Source: Stomoxys calcitrans | Taxonomy: Eukaryota > Arthropoda > Insecta > Diptera > Muscidae | Direction: 5' to 3' | NCBI RefSeq assembly: GCF_963082655.1 | Contig: NC_081553.1 | Span: forward strand, 130,043,736-130,107,735 | DNA length: 64,000 nucleotides | In this document: positions 1 to 12,574 of the stretch, in pieces | How positions within the stretch are numbered: position 1 is the first letter of the stretch | How the letters are laid out: each line of letters opens with the position of its first letter | Notes under the pieces: generated by a model | Databases searched by the model: none | The model's input: the letters and a program-made list of their open reading frames with translations, nothing else | What the model was told of the DNA's origin: nothing | Translations under genes and position numbers: made by a program

Positions 1-3000
1 ATTGTGACTTGGATACGAGCCCATACAAATGTGCCGGTGAATGTTCAGCTTTGGGAAAAGTTTCTTGTCGTCCTAACTTCGTTAACTTATCGCGACGAGT
101 TGATCATTGAATGGGACAAGACCATACAAACGTTGACGAGGGTATTTTCCCGTTATGTTTATTCCTTGAATTTACAAGACTTGCCTTTGGATAGATTGGC
201 AGAGTCGAAGGGAAAACGTCGCCGTATTGGAGTGTGGCAACAAACCTCGTCCGTATCCAATGGCTCGGTGACTAGGGAAAGAGAGTCAAAAGATGCACAG
301 CAACATGAGCGTATATCAAATGCCAGTCGTTCTGAGGAACACTCGCAAGGAACTCTGCTAGCCAGTGGGCGAAATAGTGCGAATCTAAACAGTGTTCAGA
401 AGCAGAGTGCTCATCGTTATCCAGTTACACCGATATTGAGTCGAAGCTACAGTGAGGGGAGTTTAGCTTCAATGGCAAGGACATCACGCATGCGCAGAAA
501 ATCGCGTCATCCCAAGACACATCAGGCCGCTGTCGAGGCTCCGCCTAATCTACCGTCCAGTGTAGAAAATTCTATGACTACCATGGCAATACAACAGGAA
601 AGTTCCAATACACCCGAGCTACTACAGAACGTGCAATTAACCTGTCCTGTGTCGGTGAGCAATGATATGAGAAGAGCCATGTCCTTGGATTCATTGGCCA
701 CATTGAAAAGGCCGCGTAAATCAAAGCGCCTTCGACGAACCACCAACAATGAGAATGAGGATATGGACGATTTAGACGGCGGTGGCGGTGGGGATGGCGA
801 GGACGATAGTAATGACGAGGATTCTCGCAGTCCTTCGCCCACCGCAAGCAGCGGCATTGAGGGTGGCTCCATTAAAGATGCTCAAATACAAATCGATGTC
901 CTGGCCGTCGATAGTGGTGGAAGTTTGGGTGAGAGTGAGGGAAATTCGGGAACGTATCAAACAGAAAGAAGGTCCATTATCTTGGGTGGTACTGCCACCG
1001 GCTGGCTCCCCGATTCCACCGCCATAATGTGGAAACGTATGCTGGGTGCCTTGGGCGATGTAAACCGCATACCCAAGGCCGATCTGCATGCTCAAGTTTT
1101 CAAGCATTTACTGGATATGACTCTGAATTTGGTGAAAATCAAACAGAACCAAGGAATATCGACGGACAATCAACAAACACCACCTCCACCATCGCTGGTG
1201 CCACCCATTGGTATTGTGGCGCCTTGGTGCTATGGCTCTCTTACACTGGACAAGTCGTTTAAGAAAGGCAAGCTGTGGGCAGTGCAATTGCTGTGCATGT
1301 TAGCTGTGAATGGAGCGGTGTCGGGAATGCAACATCTTCCCTTGTTCTACTATGCCATACACCGTCTGCTAACCGGCGAAGACCGAGAATTGATTTATGC
1401 GACTCTAAAGCATTTGGAAGGTCCCCGTTTCCTAAGTCTGTTAATGCCCGGTCATACTCTACTACTATTGGACATTGTCCATGCTTCGGCGATTTTGTTA
1501 ACATCATTGGAGGCAAATCGTGCCACTCCCCGTTCCGAGGTGGCAGCTCTTTTGGGCACCCTTTTGTGCTACCCATCGACGCTATTGCCCCGACCCCTTT
1601 TGCAGCCGACTCCCCAACAGTTTGAACTGATGGAGTGCGCAGACCTGCAAGACCACATTTTAAATATTGTTTTGCGTTGTGCCCGGCGGGAACCGTCGGC
1701 CAAAGCTCGCTGCATAGCCCTCTCCCAGTTGGGCCAATGGATTCTAATGAAACTCTCACATCCTTTACCAGCCGCTAAAGGGGAGGGAGCGAAGTTTCAG
1801 CAGGCTATACCGCATGCCAAGGGGCAGCATGTTAAGGACGAATCAAATCAACGAGGCATATACAATCCCCGTATAAAGGAAGCACTGCAAGTGTTGCTGC
1901 AGGCTCTGCAGTTTAAGCACAGGACCATCGCAATGGTGGCGGTAGATTCTTTGAAGCTCTGTGCGGAGCGCGGCACTGAGTTGGCGCATGTTGAGAGAAT
2001 GCCTCAGCTAATCATAACAGCCATTTGCAAGGCTTTGGAAATACAAAATGTCACAAATCCCAAGGATTCGGACAAAGTGGTGCTGACAGCACTGATGTTA
2101 TGCCTGGGTGAGTACTGTATGTCCTTTCCCTTGGCTATAATGCTGGAGCCGACCAATGATAAGGGCGACACGTTGGTGTTAATGGTTCTAAGGGTGCTCT
2201 TGCAAATTGCTTCGGGGGCACCCCGCCATGAACGAGTGAAGTTGACTGCAGATGATGATTTCGATATGCACATAACAGCTGACGATCTAAATGATGACGG
2301 AAAACTGCCCGAGGCAAACTACCAGACATCGGAGACGATACAAACTTGTATAACGGCCATAAGGCTTTGTGCCAAAGCTGTGTCCATGCATTTAGTTACG
2401 CATTTGGGCCATTTCCCCATGGGCATAGGAGCGGCGCGCCTAAGTTCTTTGGTGGAGGAACAGGATGATCTGAATGGCTACAATGGGTGTTTGAGTACAA
2501 CACAGTCGGTGGGAAATAATCAGAATAGTGTTGAACTGCGTCGTGATTCTGTGGAGTTGCCTTCAATATTACATGCTCAAAATATGCAATTATTTATGTT
2601 AAATCCTGGTCTGGTGGCCAGTTTTATTGAGCTGCCAACACTTAAATTGCCAGGCGGTGGTGTAACTGCTGGCCTAGTTACAGCCGAGAAACAAGTAAGG
2701 GTTCTTCTGCGCGATCTCAACGGGAAGGCGTGTTGGGATGCGTCGATATTGTACAGTGAGCCGAAGAGGGAATGTCCCAAATTGGATGGTCTGACGCCAA
2801 CTTCGTTGGATCCTCGCGCATCGTTTAGTCCTTCGCACATTCAACGCAGTAATCAGGTTCAGCCAATGGATTCTCTAATGCATTCTATGCAAGGATTAGA
2901 CATTGCCCCGCCGCGTCATACACTTAGACACAGGCCTTTGGGTGAATTGCCACTGGCAAAGGATTTGGCCTCCGACCTGGATCAATTGGATGATGTAAGT

Positions 3001-6000
3001 GACTGTGACAAAAATATCTACTGTTGATTTTCTCATTTTATTTACTTTACAGTTGCTGGCATATGTAGGTCATACTAGCCCTGAGTGTCTACCCTATCCG
3101 GTTGCCCAACTGAATGTACCCGGTCCCAGTCCTTTGGGCAGCAATGCTGAAGCTCAAGCTATATCGGTAATACTCAACCAAAGAGTCACCGAACAAGAAT
3201 TCATTTCAAATCTCAACATGCAAACATTGCAACTGCCCCCCGCTGGTGGCAGTGCGACCCCTTCGCTGGCCGGCACTGCTGGACACGACACACGTTCGCT
3301 GCATTCAATGCACGAACCCATATCGCATAACTCCTTTGAATCCTATCACACATCCAGTCTGAATGGTCGCAACGAAATTCCCTTCCAATATTGCCGTCTG
3401 CTGTTTTCGCATCTGGGCCTTGCAGGTTGGGAGCGACGTTCGCGAACGCATTTATTGCAGCGTACAGAGAAGCTGCTGCGCGAGTTACGCAATGTAGACC
3501 TACAAAAATGTCGAGAAACGCACAAAATGGCCGTAATCTATGTGGCGTCGGGCCAAGAGGACAAGAACAGTATACTAAGAAATGCCAGCGGCAGCAGCAT
3601 GTACGAGATGTTTGTCTCCGCCCTGGGTTGGGAAATTGACCTGGAGACTCATAATGGATTTCTGGGTGGTTTGCCGCGTCAAGGCTGTGGTGCAACTGCT
3701 CCCTACTATGCCACTCCGTTTTTAGAAGTTATATATCATGTGGCCACTCGAATGCCCTCCGATACGCCCGAGGCAATACTATGCAAAACGCGACATTTAG
3801 GCAATGATGAAGTTCACATTGTATGGAGTGAACACTCGCGTGATTATAGGCGTGACATTTTGCCTACTGAATTCTGTGATGTCCTCATTGTTGTGTATCC
3901 CCTCAAAAATGGTCTCTTCCGGGTTACGGTGAATCGAAAGCCAGAGGTACCCTGGTTTGGGCCGCTGGCAAATGAGAGTGTTGTAAGTGGTGCTTGTCTG
4001 GCCACGTTGATAAGAGCAACAGCTATCAATGCTAGTCGTGCTAAACGTGCAGCGTTGCCGCTATATCAGCAATAGTAAGTTTTGGATTTCTCCAATCGTG
4101 TTGAACTTTTTTTTTATTTATAATGTTTTTTTTTTTTCTTTTCACTTGCAATTTTAGTTACGAAGAGCGTAATCGGTCTTTGGACAGTGTATCGTCGCGC
4201 TACAAAGAGAGTACAACATTTGAAGATTTTGCCAATCGCATTTACAACCCCATGCCCATATCATCTTATGCAACGTTACGGGATACTAGCAATAATTCAG
4301 CTCCTCTTGCGGCAGCTTTAATAGACCACCAGAGATCTTCTGTGAAAGGTATGTTTGTTTAAATTTGTAATTTTTTAAACAACTTTTCGCGAAACAGAAT
4401 GAGTACATTTTTTTTTTTAAGTTTAGTTTTGTAAGGTTCGTACGATAAATGAACATTATAACAGAGGCGAAAGGAAAAAAGAACAAAAATTAACGACCAG
4501 CGAATATTTAAAGTTTTAAAAGCATATGAGAAGGTGGGCTGAACCATCCCCATACCACAATTTTCAAATATGTCAGATATGGGGGATGTGTCGACATGAA
4601 TAACGTGTATACTCTTCATCATGGAAAGGAGGTATACTTACTGCATCATTCCGTTTGTAACTTATAGAAATATCGATCTATTCATATATTCTTGATCGTC
4701 TTGACATTCTAAGTCGATTAAGTCTTGTCCGTCTGTCTGTCTGCCGAATCGCAATTTAGCCAGAATTACTCTGGTTTACCGGGGGAGGTCAATTTCTTCA
4801 GGTGCGCCAAGGACCACATTCCATATTCATCCGCCTCTGCTACCGTGTCTGCATGAATGTTGTCTCGACCCGCTTGATCTAGATGTTCTATCTTGTAGCG
4901 CTGAACCTCGCACTCTAAATCATGTAGATCCACCTTAAGGGTTCTTTTCTTCTTTTGTGGTAAGGGATTCCACAGACGCGAAACGCGATTTTGGTAAGCT
5001 CTTTCAATATTGTTACTTTCAATTAGTATCTGGAAGTATCTGCTACTATTTAGAAAGTTGAAAGTTTTAAATAGATAACAGGGTTGTCCATATTTAATAA
5101 TGCAGAACAAATAGACACCTAACGTTTACCCAACTGATATTGTCCGGCGATGGCGGCGAAGAGGATACCGTAGAACCAATCCCTGATGATGGTATAGAAT
5201 GTTTACCTCCTAGTCAGAATGAGGTTCAAGTAGCATTGTCCCGACTGAGAAACAACAAGGCAGCAGGAGCCGGCGGGTTTTCCGCTGAACTATTTAAGAC
5301 CGGAGGCGACACGCTGATGAGGCGTATGCATCTGCTTGTCTGCGCAATCTGGCTAGAAGAACTCACACTCTACGATTGGAACATCAGCATATTTTGTCCG
5401 TTTAGATGAAAGGAGACAAGATGGAATGTGCCAGCTACAGAGGAATAATTCTCCTCCCCATCGCATACTGATGACAGTCCATTGACTATCCCACTCCAAT
5501 TATGTCATCACCAAACTGTCCCTAGCGAAATTAACAAAGGTTCTTCGACCCATCTTACTATGGTTCGCCCTAGTTCTTTTAGGCATGGGATGCCATCCAG
5601 GTGATCGCAGCCTTTTGGCTGACTGCGGTGCAGTTTCCGAATCAAGACGTGCAGTCTTTTGGAGTAGCCTGTGCACCGAATCCCCGAGCCCAATTAAGGA
5701 AGTCTCTCGCACTATTAGTAAGAGTCTTAGGATCATTTGCACCAAGCCTCTCATATACCTGAGAGCGATGCGTCTACTATTATTCCAACCTCTTAAAGAG
5801 CGTGCTGGTTTGCCGGGGAAGGCCGATGACCTTGGCAAATTATAAGCGTGCGAAAATAGAAAAGGTTCGGCCTTGTCCATAAGACTCGAACCAGGTGTCT
5901 TCGTCAAAAGTCCCTGCTGACCAGTCGTCTGGAGCCAGGAGTAGCCGCTCCACCAGTCAAGGTTTCAGTAGCAGACAACATACTACGGCGTGATACCCCC

Positions 6001-9000
6001 ACCGCAGCTGTTGGGTCTTTGGAGTTCATTCTAAGTCTACTCCGGGGCTCTAGATCTACCGTTCCACTGAAGACAGACGCATATCATCAACCGCCTAATG
6101 GATACCACTATCGTAGCTATCCTTGAGTGACTTAAATTTTTCTTCCAAAAATAATTACCTATTACGAGTTCCAGAAAAATTCTTGTGGAGCAAAATAAAA
6201 ATACGTCCGCTCGTTGAGTGGACTCAACGAGATGCAGATGTGCATAGATATGACACACTATCCACAAGAGAACATTCGCCTACTCCGACAACATCGAAAT
6301 CATAGGCCGGTCACCGGAAGTAGTAATTGCAGCCTTTGAAAGAATCGAAAGAGAGTCAGTGAAAATGGGTATGGCGGTAAATGAAGATAAGACAAAATGG
6401 ATGGTATCAACTCTCAAAACGACTTGTACAACATCAGATAAAGAAAATGGAGAAAGTTGGGAACCAAAACTTTGAGATAGTCAGTAACTTTATCTACCTC
6501 GGCACCGCCGTAAACGAAACGAACAACATCGGTTTTGAAATAAAGCGAAGAATAATACTGGCAAACGGATGCTACTTTGGATTCGGTAGGCAGTTTTGAA
6601 ACAAGGCCACCACTCGACAGACGAAGATTACATTATATAAGACACTGAAACTACCCGTGTTGTTAAATGGTCCTAAGGCATGGGTACTTGTGAAAGCAGA
6701 CGACGCTGTGCTTGGAGTGTTTGAGAGAAAGATTCTTTGTAAAATATATGGACCAGTTTGCGTTAATGGACAATATAGGCGTCCTATGAACCACGAGCTA
6801 TATGAGCTGTATGTCGACGATAGCATAGCAACACGTATCAAAATACAACGGCTGCATTGAAGAATGCATATGCGGACGATTGTACGATCATGACATCAGG
6901 CCCCCTACCCATTGATGTCATCTGCGATAGGTTAAACATCTACCTCAACGAACTGGCCTCTTATTTCGCTGCGAGAAATCTGAAGATATCTGCCACCAAT
7001 TCTTTAGCAACATTGTTCACTACAAATACGCGCGAGATGAATACTGAGCTGATTGTGATGGTCGATGGAGAAATAATTCCGACCATCAAGTGTCCCAAAA
7101 TACTGGCGTCACATTTGACAGCTCCCTACATGCCAAATTGTTGTGGCATGTGGGGAGAATGTGTAAGAGTCACTTGTTGGCAGCACTTGGGGTGCAGACA
7201 AAGAAACCTTGTTGACCACGTACAAAGCAATTGGCCGCTCTGTGGTAAGTTATGCAGCGCCAGTGTGGTCTCTTCAACTTTGTGACACGCAGTGGAATAA
7301 TATTCAGATCTGTCATAATGCCACCCTCCGAACTGAGGCTGTCTCCTCAGTTCTCATGTGAACCACCTCCATCAGGAGACAAAGATTCTACCAGTGCGAA
7401 GACAAAACTACATGCTGTCTTAGCAATACCTTTTTGGGCTCTTATCGCGGAGACCATCCAAATCATCATCTTGTGGATAGATATCCACCGCCCAGAAGCC
7501 GTAAGGTAGATCTACATGATCTAGAGCGTGAGGTTCAGCGCTACAAGAGAGAACCTCCAGATTAAGCGGCATATCAAGCAGGTCTAGACAACATTCATGC
7601 AGACACGGTAGCAGATGCACTAAAAGGTTACCGGGTGAATGTAGTCCTTGGAGAACGACCGCCTCCCATTGCACCTGAAGAAATTGACTTCCCCCGGCAA
7701 ACCAGAGTAGTTCTGGCTTAATTACGTTGCGGCAGATGCAGCCGCCTCAACTCCTACAGAGCTAGGATTGACGCCGACGTGCTAGATGTATGTCCCGATT
7801 GTAACCAGTGACCGCACGATACACGTCACCTGTTTAACTGACCGACTATATCCACTCGACTCAGACCCAGACCCCTGTGGACGCACCCCATATTAGTCGC
7901 AGAGTTCCTGGGTCTTGACACTCAACATAATCAAGCAGACGAAATATAGAACACAAAAAACTGCTACAACAACAACAACAACCAATGTCCTCATTATACC
8001 CTCCACCATAGGATGGGTGAAATATTCGTCTGAGACCCCATATGGTTCAAATTGGTCCATAACCTGATATAGCTGTCATATAATCCGATCTGGGGTCTTG
8101 ACTTCTTGAGCCTCTGGAGTGCGCAATTCTCCTCCGATTGGAATGAATTTTTGCACGAAGTATTTTGTTACGATATCCTACAATTGTGCCAATTACGGTT
8201 GAAATCGGTTCATAAACTGATATAGCTGTCATATAAACAGATCTGGGGACATGACTTCCTGAGCTTCTAGAGGGTGCAATTCCTATCCGATTTGAAATTT
8301 TGCATGACGTATTTTATTCTTACTTTCAACAACTGTGTCAAATAAGGTTCAAATCGGTTCATAACCCGATATAGCTGCCATATAAACCGATCTGGGATCT
8401 TGACTTCTTGAGCCTCTAGAGGTCGCAATTATCCGATTTGCCTGAAATTTTGTACGACGGATCCTCTCATGACCATCAACATACGTGTTTATTAAGGTCT
8501 CAATCGGTCTATAGCCCGATACAGCTCGCCCATAAAAATCGATCTCTCTATTTTACTTCTTGAGCCCCCAAAGGGCGCAATTCTCATACGAATTGCCTGA
8601 CATTTTACACAGGTCTCCAACATATAATTTAATTGTGGTCCAAACCGCACCATATCTTGATATCGCTCTAATAGCAGAGCAAATCTTTTCTTATATCCTT
8701 TTTTGCCTAAGAAGAGATGCCGGGAAAAGAACTCGACAAATGCGATCCATGGTGGAGGGTTAATAAGATTCGGCCCGGCCGAACTTAGCACGTTTTTACT
8801 TGTTTATTTTAATTTTTAAATTATTTAAAAATCCGAGTCCATATATTGCTAGATTCCTATGGTAACAAAAAAGTCGGGTTATCAAATTTGGATTCAAATA
8901 ACCGAGGGAATGAATTTAATTTGGTTGCAGATCTATCGACCTGGTCAATATGCAATTTCTAGGAAAGTTATTTGGAAGTAGAGACAGAGACTCCCGACCA

Positions 9001-9311
9001 ATTATAACGAACGTTTATTAGTTATTACTATTTTTGTACATTATAAAATTTTATTATTTTTTTTTTCAGGTTGGGTTCAAGCCTCAATTGATGCCAATAT
9101 GAAAGAGATACCCCTGGGCATAATGCAATCTGCTTCGGCAACATCAACCACCGCAATGGAAGCCATGCATTCCTCAAATTCACCAAGAGGTGCTCGTAAA
9201 CTGGGTTCTACATTCAAAAGCGGAGCGAAACGAAGTGGTCTCCATGCGACCAGTAGCAGTTATACAACACCGCCCGACAGTCCAACAATGCCCTTGCGCA
9301 AATTTAAATAA
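1..9311 (+). CDS. CG5521: Ral GTPase-activating protein alpha subunit (partial, 3' end, four exons)
   Basis: Catalytic subunit of the RalGAP complex, which with RalGAP beta stimulates GTP hydrolysis by Ral GTPases (family knowledge). Exons: 1-2994 (open at the window edge), 3053-4074, 4158-4348, 9070-9311. Introns have GT/AG ends and phases 0, 2 and 1, and join into one frame of 1482 codons plus TAA. Exon 1 holds the helical-repeat region and a low-complexity Ser-rich/acidic linker near 700-870. The RapGAP domain lies mainly in exon 2 (about 3390-4070). It contains LGNDEVHIVWSEHSRDYRR, with the predicted catalytic Asn thumb at 3803-3805, and KPEVPWFGPL. Exon 3 begins YYEERNRSLDSV and includes TTFEDFANRIYNP, typical of the RALGAPA C-terminus. 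Human proteins are about 2000 residues, so roughly the first quarter lies upstream of the window. The tail ends in a Ser/Thr-rich stretch with TPPDSPTMP. Introns 1 and 2 are 58 and 83 bp; intron 3 is 4721 bp. Confidence 0.95.
4615..4742 (+). mobile_element. Helentron-like (HINE/DINE-1) 5' head fragment
   Basis: Contains the family head: a GAGGTATACTTACT-like start, CATTCCGTTTGTAAC, TATATTCTTGATCGTC and the GTCY microsatellite (gtccgtctgtctgtctg). It stops where an antisense LINE fragment begins. It sits in intron 3 of RalGAP alpha. Confidence 0.7.
4756..4975 (-). mobile_element. LINE resembling Jockey, 3' coding fragment (antisense)
   Basis: On the minus strand it encodes DLHDLECEVQRYKIEHL followed by DNIHADTVAEA and LTSPGKPE. 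The same C-terminal region is seen on the plus strand at 7515-7700. Stops and indels show it is a remnant. It lies in RalGAP alpha intron 3. Confidence 0.7.
5122..5468 (+). mobile_element. RTE-type LINE fragment (5' part of reverse transcriptase)
   Basis: Translates to VALSRLRNNKAAGAGGFSAE and CAIWLEE, the N-terminal part of a LINE reverse transcriptase. The same stretch occurs in the RTE copy at 59225-59520, including the nucleotides for YRGI and SLLPIA. The frame breaks at 5407 (TGA). A further piece of this family continues at 6229 after an unassigned insertion. Confidence 0.8.
5469..6228. other. Unassigned insertion between two RTE fragments
   Basis: About 760 bp separates two RTE-type fragments. 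Both strands have moderately long frames (minus 5907-5500, plus 5585-5845), but I recognise no domain. GC content and frame density suggest a retrotransposon ORF1 or 5' region rather than host DNA (inference). Confidence 0.35.
6229..6855 (+). mobile_element. RTE-type LINE fragment (C-terminal half of RT)
   Basis: Matches 59932-60545 of the RTE copy. It encodes KKMEKVGNQNFEIVSNFIYL, a GTAVNET stretch, then FERKILCKIYGPVCVNG and RIKIQRL. The region for the YADD motif is degenerate (it reads YSDN). Several frameshifts and stops. It joins directly to a different LINE at about 6856. Confidence 0.85.
6856..7981 (+). mobile_element. LINE resembling Jockey, 5'-truncated, with CAA tail
   Basis: Begins inside the RT domain with AYADDCTIMTSGP, the catalytic YADD intact, in an open frame to 7285. 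Further shifted frames encode VDGEIIPTIKCPKIL and the C-terminal region APEEIDLPRQTRVVLAQLR, with Cys-rich CGRCSRLN near 7730. The 3' end has a (CAA)n tract at 7965-7980, a usual tail for such elements. Internal frameshifts make it a dead copy. It lies within RalGAP alpha intron 3. Confidence 0.8.
7995..8804 (+). mobile_element. Helentron-like HINE/DINE-1 element
   Basis: Starts TATACCCTCCACCATAGGATGG and ends with ATGGTGGAGGG, the palindrome TTCGGCCCGGCCGAA (8769-8783) and TTTACTTG. Between lie diverged units of about 153 bp built around GATATAGCTGYCATATAAACCGATC. The GTCY head is mostly deleted. Subterminal inverted repeats, 3' hairpin and internal tandem units match the known layout of non-autonomous Helentrons. 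Confidence 0.8.
8806..9069. other. Unassigned end of intron 3
   Basis: A+T-rich, ending in a polypyrimidine tract and CAG acceptor at 9067-9069. No repeat family recognised. Confidence 0.5.
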
Positions 9312-10200
9312 TATTTAGTGTTCGCTAGCCAAGAGCGAGATAATTACTAGTTATCACAATCGAAAAGAAATCTACGAAACAAGGAGAATATCTCTGCAGC
9401 GAAACAGCGAAGAATAGAAGTATTTATAAACAAATCTCGAGAGAGAAGAAGATAGAAAATGAAAAGATCAAAGAAAAAAAAAAATACTTAACAACACAAT
9501 TAAAACCGAATTAAATTCATTCCTTTTTTAATCAACTACGAGTGAGCATAAATAAGTTAATTTTAATACTTTGATTCTTATTAAATATTTAAAAGAGAAG
9601 AGAAGAAAACAATGCAAAAATGCGCATTTGACAAAATATTTTTTGTTTTGCCAGCAACGAAGCGCATTTGTTTTGTAGGCATTTTAGCGTTTAATTTACA
9701 CATATTTTTCCTTTTTATTGTTAATTTTAAATGTTTTCAACACCGCCCCATACACATGTTTATAAATTATTTTTATTATTTTTTTTAATCGTAAACTATT
9801 AAACTATACTACAACACAACAAGTATTTATTTATTCTACTTTTAAAAATTATTAATAATTGTAATTATTTTAAATGTTTTTCTTTTCCCTCCTCATACTG
9901 TTTGTTAATTCTAAGATAACAAAATGCAATTTTTCAAATATTTTATTATTTAACCATTTATATTGATTGATCCTAACTAAAGTGATTGGTTTCTTGTATA
10001 AAATTTGTTGTAAGTTTATTTGAGCAAATGAAATGTATACCACCACCTTCCATGTAGGAAATGGGCAAATGATTTTGAATGGTGCAAGTAGAATATATAT
10101 GTGTGTGAAAGCCATAACATAATTTCTAAAGCATCTAAAAAGAAAGAAAATTTCCCTATTAATATTCTGCACCACTACAGTGTCATAGGGTGCATTTGCC
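9312..10200 (+). other. 3' UTR and downstream flank of RalGAP alpha
   Basis: A+T-rich, non-coding sequence directly after the TAA stop. It has A-rich runs and no canonical AATAAA that I could find nearby. ATTAAA variants occur at 9580-9585 and 9798-9803 and are candidate poly(A) signals. No repeat family seen elsewhere in the window was recognised here. The true cleavage site cannot be fixed from sequence alone. Confidence 0.5.
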
Positions 10201-10593
10201 GGTAACTCTCTGGAGGAAAAGAGATATACTCATCGACTAGTATACTATATAGAATCATGTCCTTATTTGTCGTTATTGTTATCGGTTGCTACAAAAACTT
10301 TTATTATTATTGTAAAAGAGACCAAGTGGTTCTCATAGGTACCGTGGTACGTTTAAAGTCATCAAAAAATGATAAACGAAGCATCAAAATTATTACTCTT
10401 GTTATATGAGCTTCTTTCATAGAGTGTTTTTTGTTTGTCGAGAGATGGTTTTGTTATTGAACTTATCTAACTAATACTATTCTCATTTTGAGCTGGGAAC
10501 TAATATCGGTTTCTTTATGTTGGTTCCAAGGTAGATAAAGTCACTGTTTATTTCAAAGTTATAGTTGTCAACATTCAGTGTTTTTATGCCCTT
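10201..10593. other. Intergenic, nothing recognised
   Basis: A+T-rich sequence without coding signal or a repeat family that I can name. Confidence 0.4.
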
Positions 10594-10605
10594 CGTTTAC
10601 TTTTA

Positions 10606-10842
10606 CAAATTGCAAATTTTGCCCATGAACATTCCACTAAGGAAAAGGGGCAAACATCTCACATATCAATAAGTGCAGTCGGATTCAAGTTTAAGCTCAA
10701 TGATAAGGGGCCTGCTTTGTATAGCCGAGTCCGAACGGCGTGTCGCAGTGCGACACCTCTTTGGAGAGATATTTAGGAGGGGAAAACCACCGCAGAAAAT
10801 TTTTTCTGTTGGTCTCGCCAGGATTTGAAACCAGGCGTTCAG
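10606..10842 (-). mobile_element. tRNA-derived SINE, 5'-truncated
   Basis: Antisense copy of the SINE family best seen at 55595 and 63757. On the minus strand it reads CGCTGAACGCCTGG, a decayed B box (GGTTTCAAATCC), then GCGGTGGTTTTCC, GGTGTCGCAC, GAGTCCG and the tail GGAATGTTCATGGGC. It is flanked by a 12-bp target-site duplication, CGTTTACTTTTA, at 10594-10605 and 10843-10854 (the second overlaps the SINE edge by two bases). The A-box head is missing, as expected for truncated target-primed reverse transcription. Confidence 0.85.
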
Positions 10843-10984
10843 CGTTTACTTTTAGGTATATAAAATCGTGGCTAGTACACCAACCCTCAAGCATTCACAA
10901 TAAAAATATAAGGCTTACAAATAATGGACGGAACGGAATTTTAGCAATCAGTCAGTCCAGTTTCGTACTATTTCACACATCTTA

Positions 10985-11690
10985 AGAATAGGCTGCACTG
11001 TAAAGAAGTGGGCGTTGATCGCAATAACCATGAAAAACTATTTTCATGTGAAAAACGGATCATATGGTTTGTTTTCACTTTTTACGTTAGAGTAAGATAT
11101 CAAATAAATTCAGCATTCATAAAGTCGCCTAATCATATTTGTTTCATCTTACCAGGAGGATTCGTGACTCGAAGCCCTAAAGAAAATAGTGGAATCGAGA
11201 GTTTGGGGGCCATGGTGTATGTAATCCTTTAACATAAAATTTACTTATTGCGGTGCTTCCGGAGTTCGTATTGAGGTTTCCAACAGAAATGTGTGTCTAT
11301 GTTTGATAGGCATGTGCCACCTCTGTTTCTATTGGGTATGTGTTAGTCCTAAAGTGCCGGAGATGTGTTGGCCGTCATATATCTTAACATTTTTACTTAA
11401 TTTATAAACCACATACTGGAGCCGTACTCAGTGATGCCAAAAATTTACCAGCAAAAAGTGTAACAAAAATAGTAAAATTTTGTGTACAAAAAGCACGACT
11501 TGGATTTTTTTGAAAAATTTGCAAATAGTTGTAAAGTTTTCATGAAAAATCCTGGCTTAGCAATAGAATTCTTCTTGGAATTAGTCAAACATTAAAAAAA
11601 AAACTTATCCGGTGCACGATTTGACGCAAGAAAATGGGGTGCCACTATCGAATGTTTTCGCTTTGGTCGTCCAGCTGTTGAATTGATTGA
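10985..11690. other. Intergenic, nothing recognised
   Basis: A+T-rich DNA with no convincing ORF. No named repeat seen. Confidence 0.4.
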
Positions 11691-11700
11691 CCTATTATAA

Positions 11701-11955
11701 CGCGTAGTTCAAATCCCGAACAGAATCTCAGAAAAAAATGTTCAGCAGTGATATACTCATAACTGAATTACTCAGCCATTTAAGATTTTTCTATGAAGAG
11801 GTGTCGTTAAGCAGCGCACCGTTTGGACTAAGCAAAAATGATTCCTGATCAATGGGCTAAAGCTTTAATCAAACTGCACTCATTGATATGAAAGAAGAAT
11901 CTTCTATTCCTTAATAGAATGTTTGTGGAAAATTTTATATTCCGAAAAGTGTAAA
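11701..11955 (+). mobile_element. Diverged tRNA-derived SINE copy
   Basis: Recognisable by the B-box relic GTTCAAATCCC, CAGAAAAAAATGTTCAGC, GAGGTGTCG, CTGCACTCATTGATATG and the end CCTTAATAGAATGTTTGTGG. It is much more diverged than other copies and lacks a clear A box. Confidence 0.65.
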
Positions 11956-12190
11956 AAGCTCTAACTTAAAATGCAAAAAGCGTTCACTCACCTTTTAAAA
12001 TTTTTGATGACCTAAGAAGGGCGAAAAACACCAAGTTGGCATCCCTGGCCGTTTCACCTCTTTGTTGCCGTGTTTCTGTTCTAGATGCATGTAAGTAGGC
12101 ATTTTGTCAACGATTAATGGGTAAAGCGACAACACAGTGTTTAAATCATCGTTTTCATCTTAAATAGTCGGTAGTAAGACCCTTGCCCTT

Positions 12191-12293
12191 GGAGGCCACC
12201 GTAGCTCAGAGGTAAGCATGTCCGCCTATGACGCTGAACGCCTGCGTTCGAAACCTGGCGAGACTATCAGAAAAAAATTTCAGCGGTGGTTTC
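12191..12293 (+). mobile_element. tRNA-derived SINE head (3'-truncated)
   Basis: Carries the family 5' end GGAGGCCACCGTAG, an A box TAGCTCAGAGG, CGCCTATGACGCTGAACGCC, a B-box variant GCGTTCGAAACC, and breaks off after GCGGTGGTTTCC. Confidence 0.85.
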
Positions 12294-12574
12294 CAATCGT
12301 GTCGAAAGCATCATGCAAATTTTTTAACTGTTATTCTCCCTCACTAATACAGGCGGCATTTGCGAATATCTTACTGTGGTCAAACTGCTCTCGCAAGCAG
12401 AGCGCTGTTTTTAAATAGATTTAAAATAAAAACGTTTTTATCATATTTAAATTGTTGAAAAAATTATAAAGGCGCAATAGCAACAAGCATTTTCGAGGTT
12501 TATGACGTTTATTACTCTTTATACGTTTTATACAAGTATATGACATTTATAATTTTTTGACAGTCGAAAACCTA

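Noticed and set aside
522..872. Minus-strand ORF inside RalGAP alpha exon 1
   Set aside because: A frame shadow of the acidic and Gly-rich coding stretch; no independent support.
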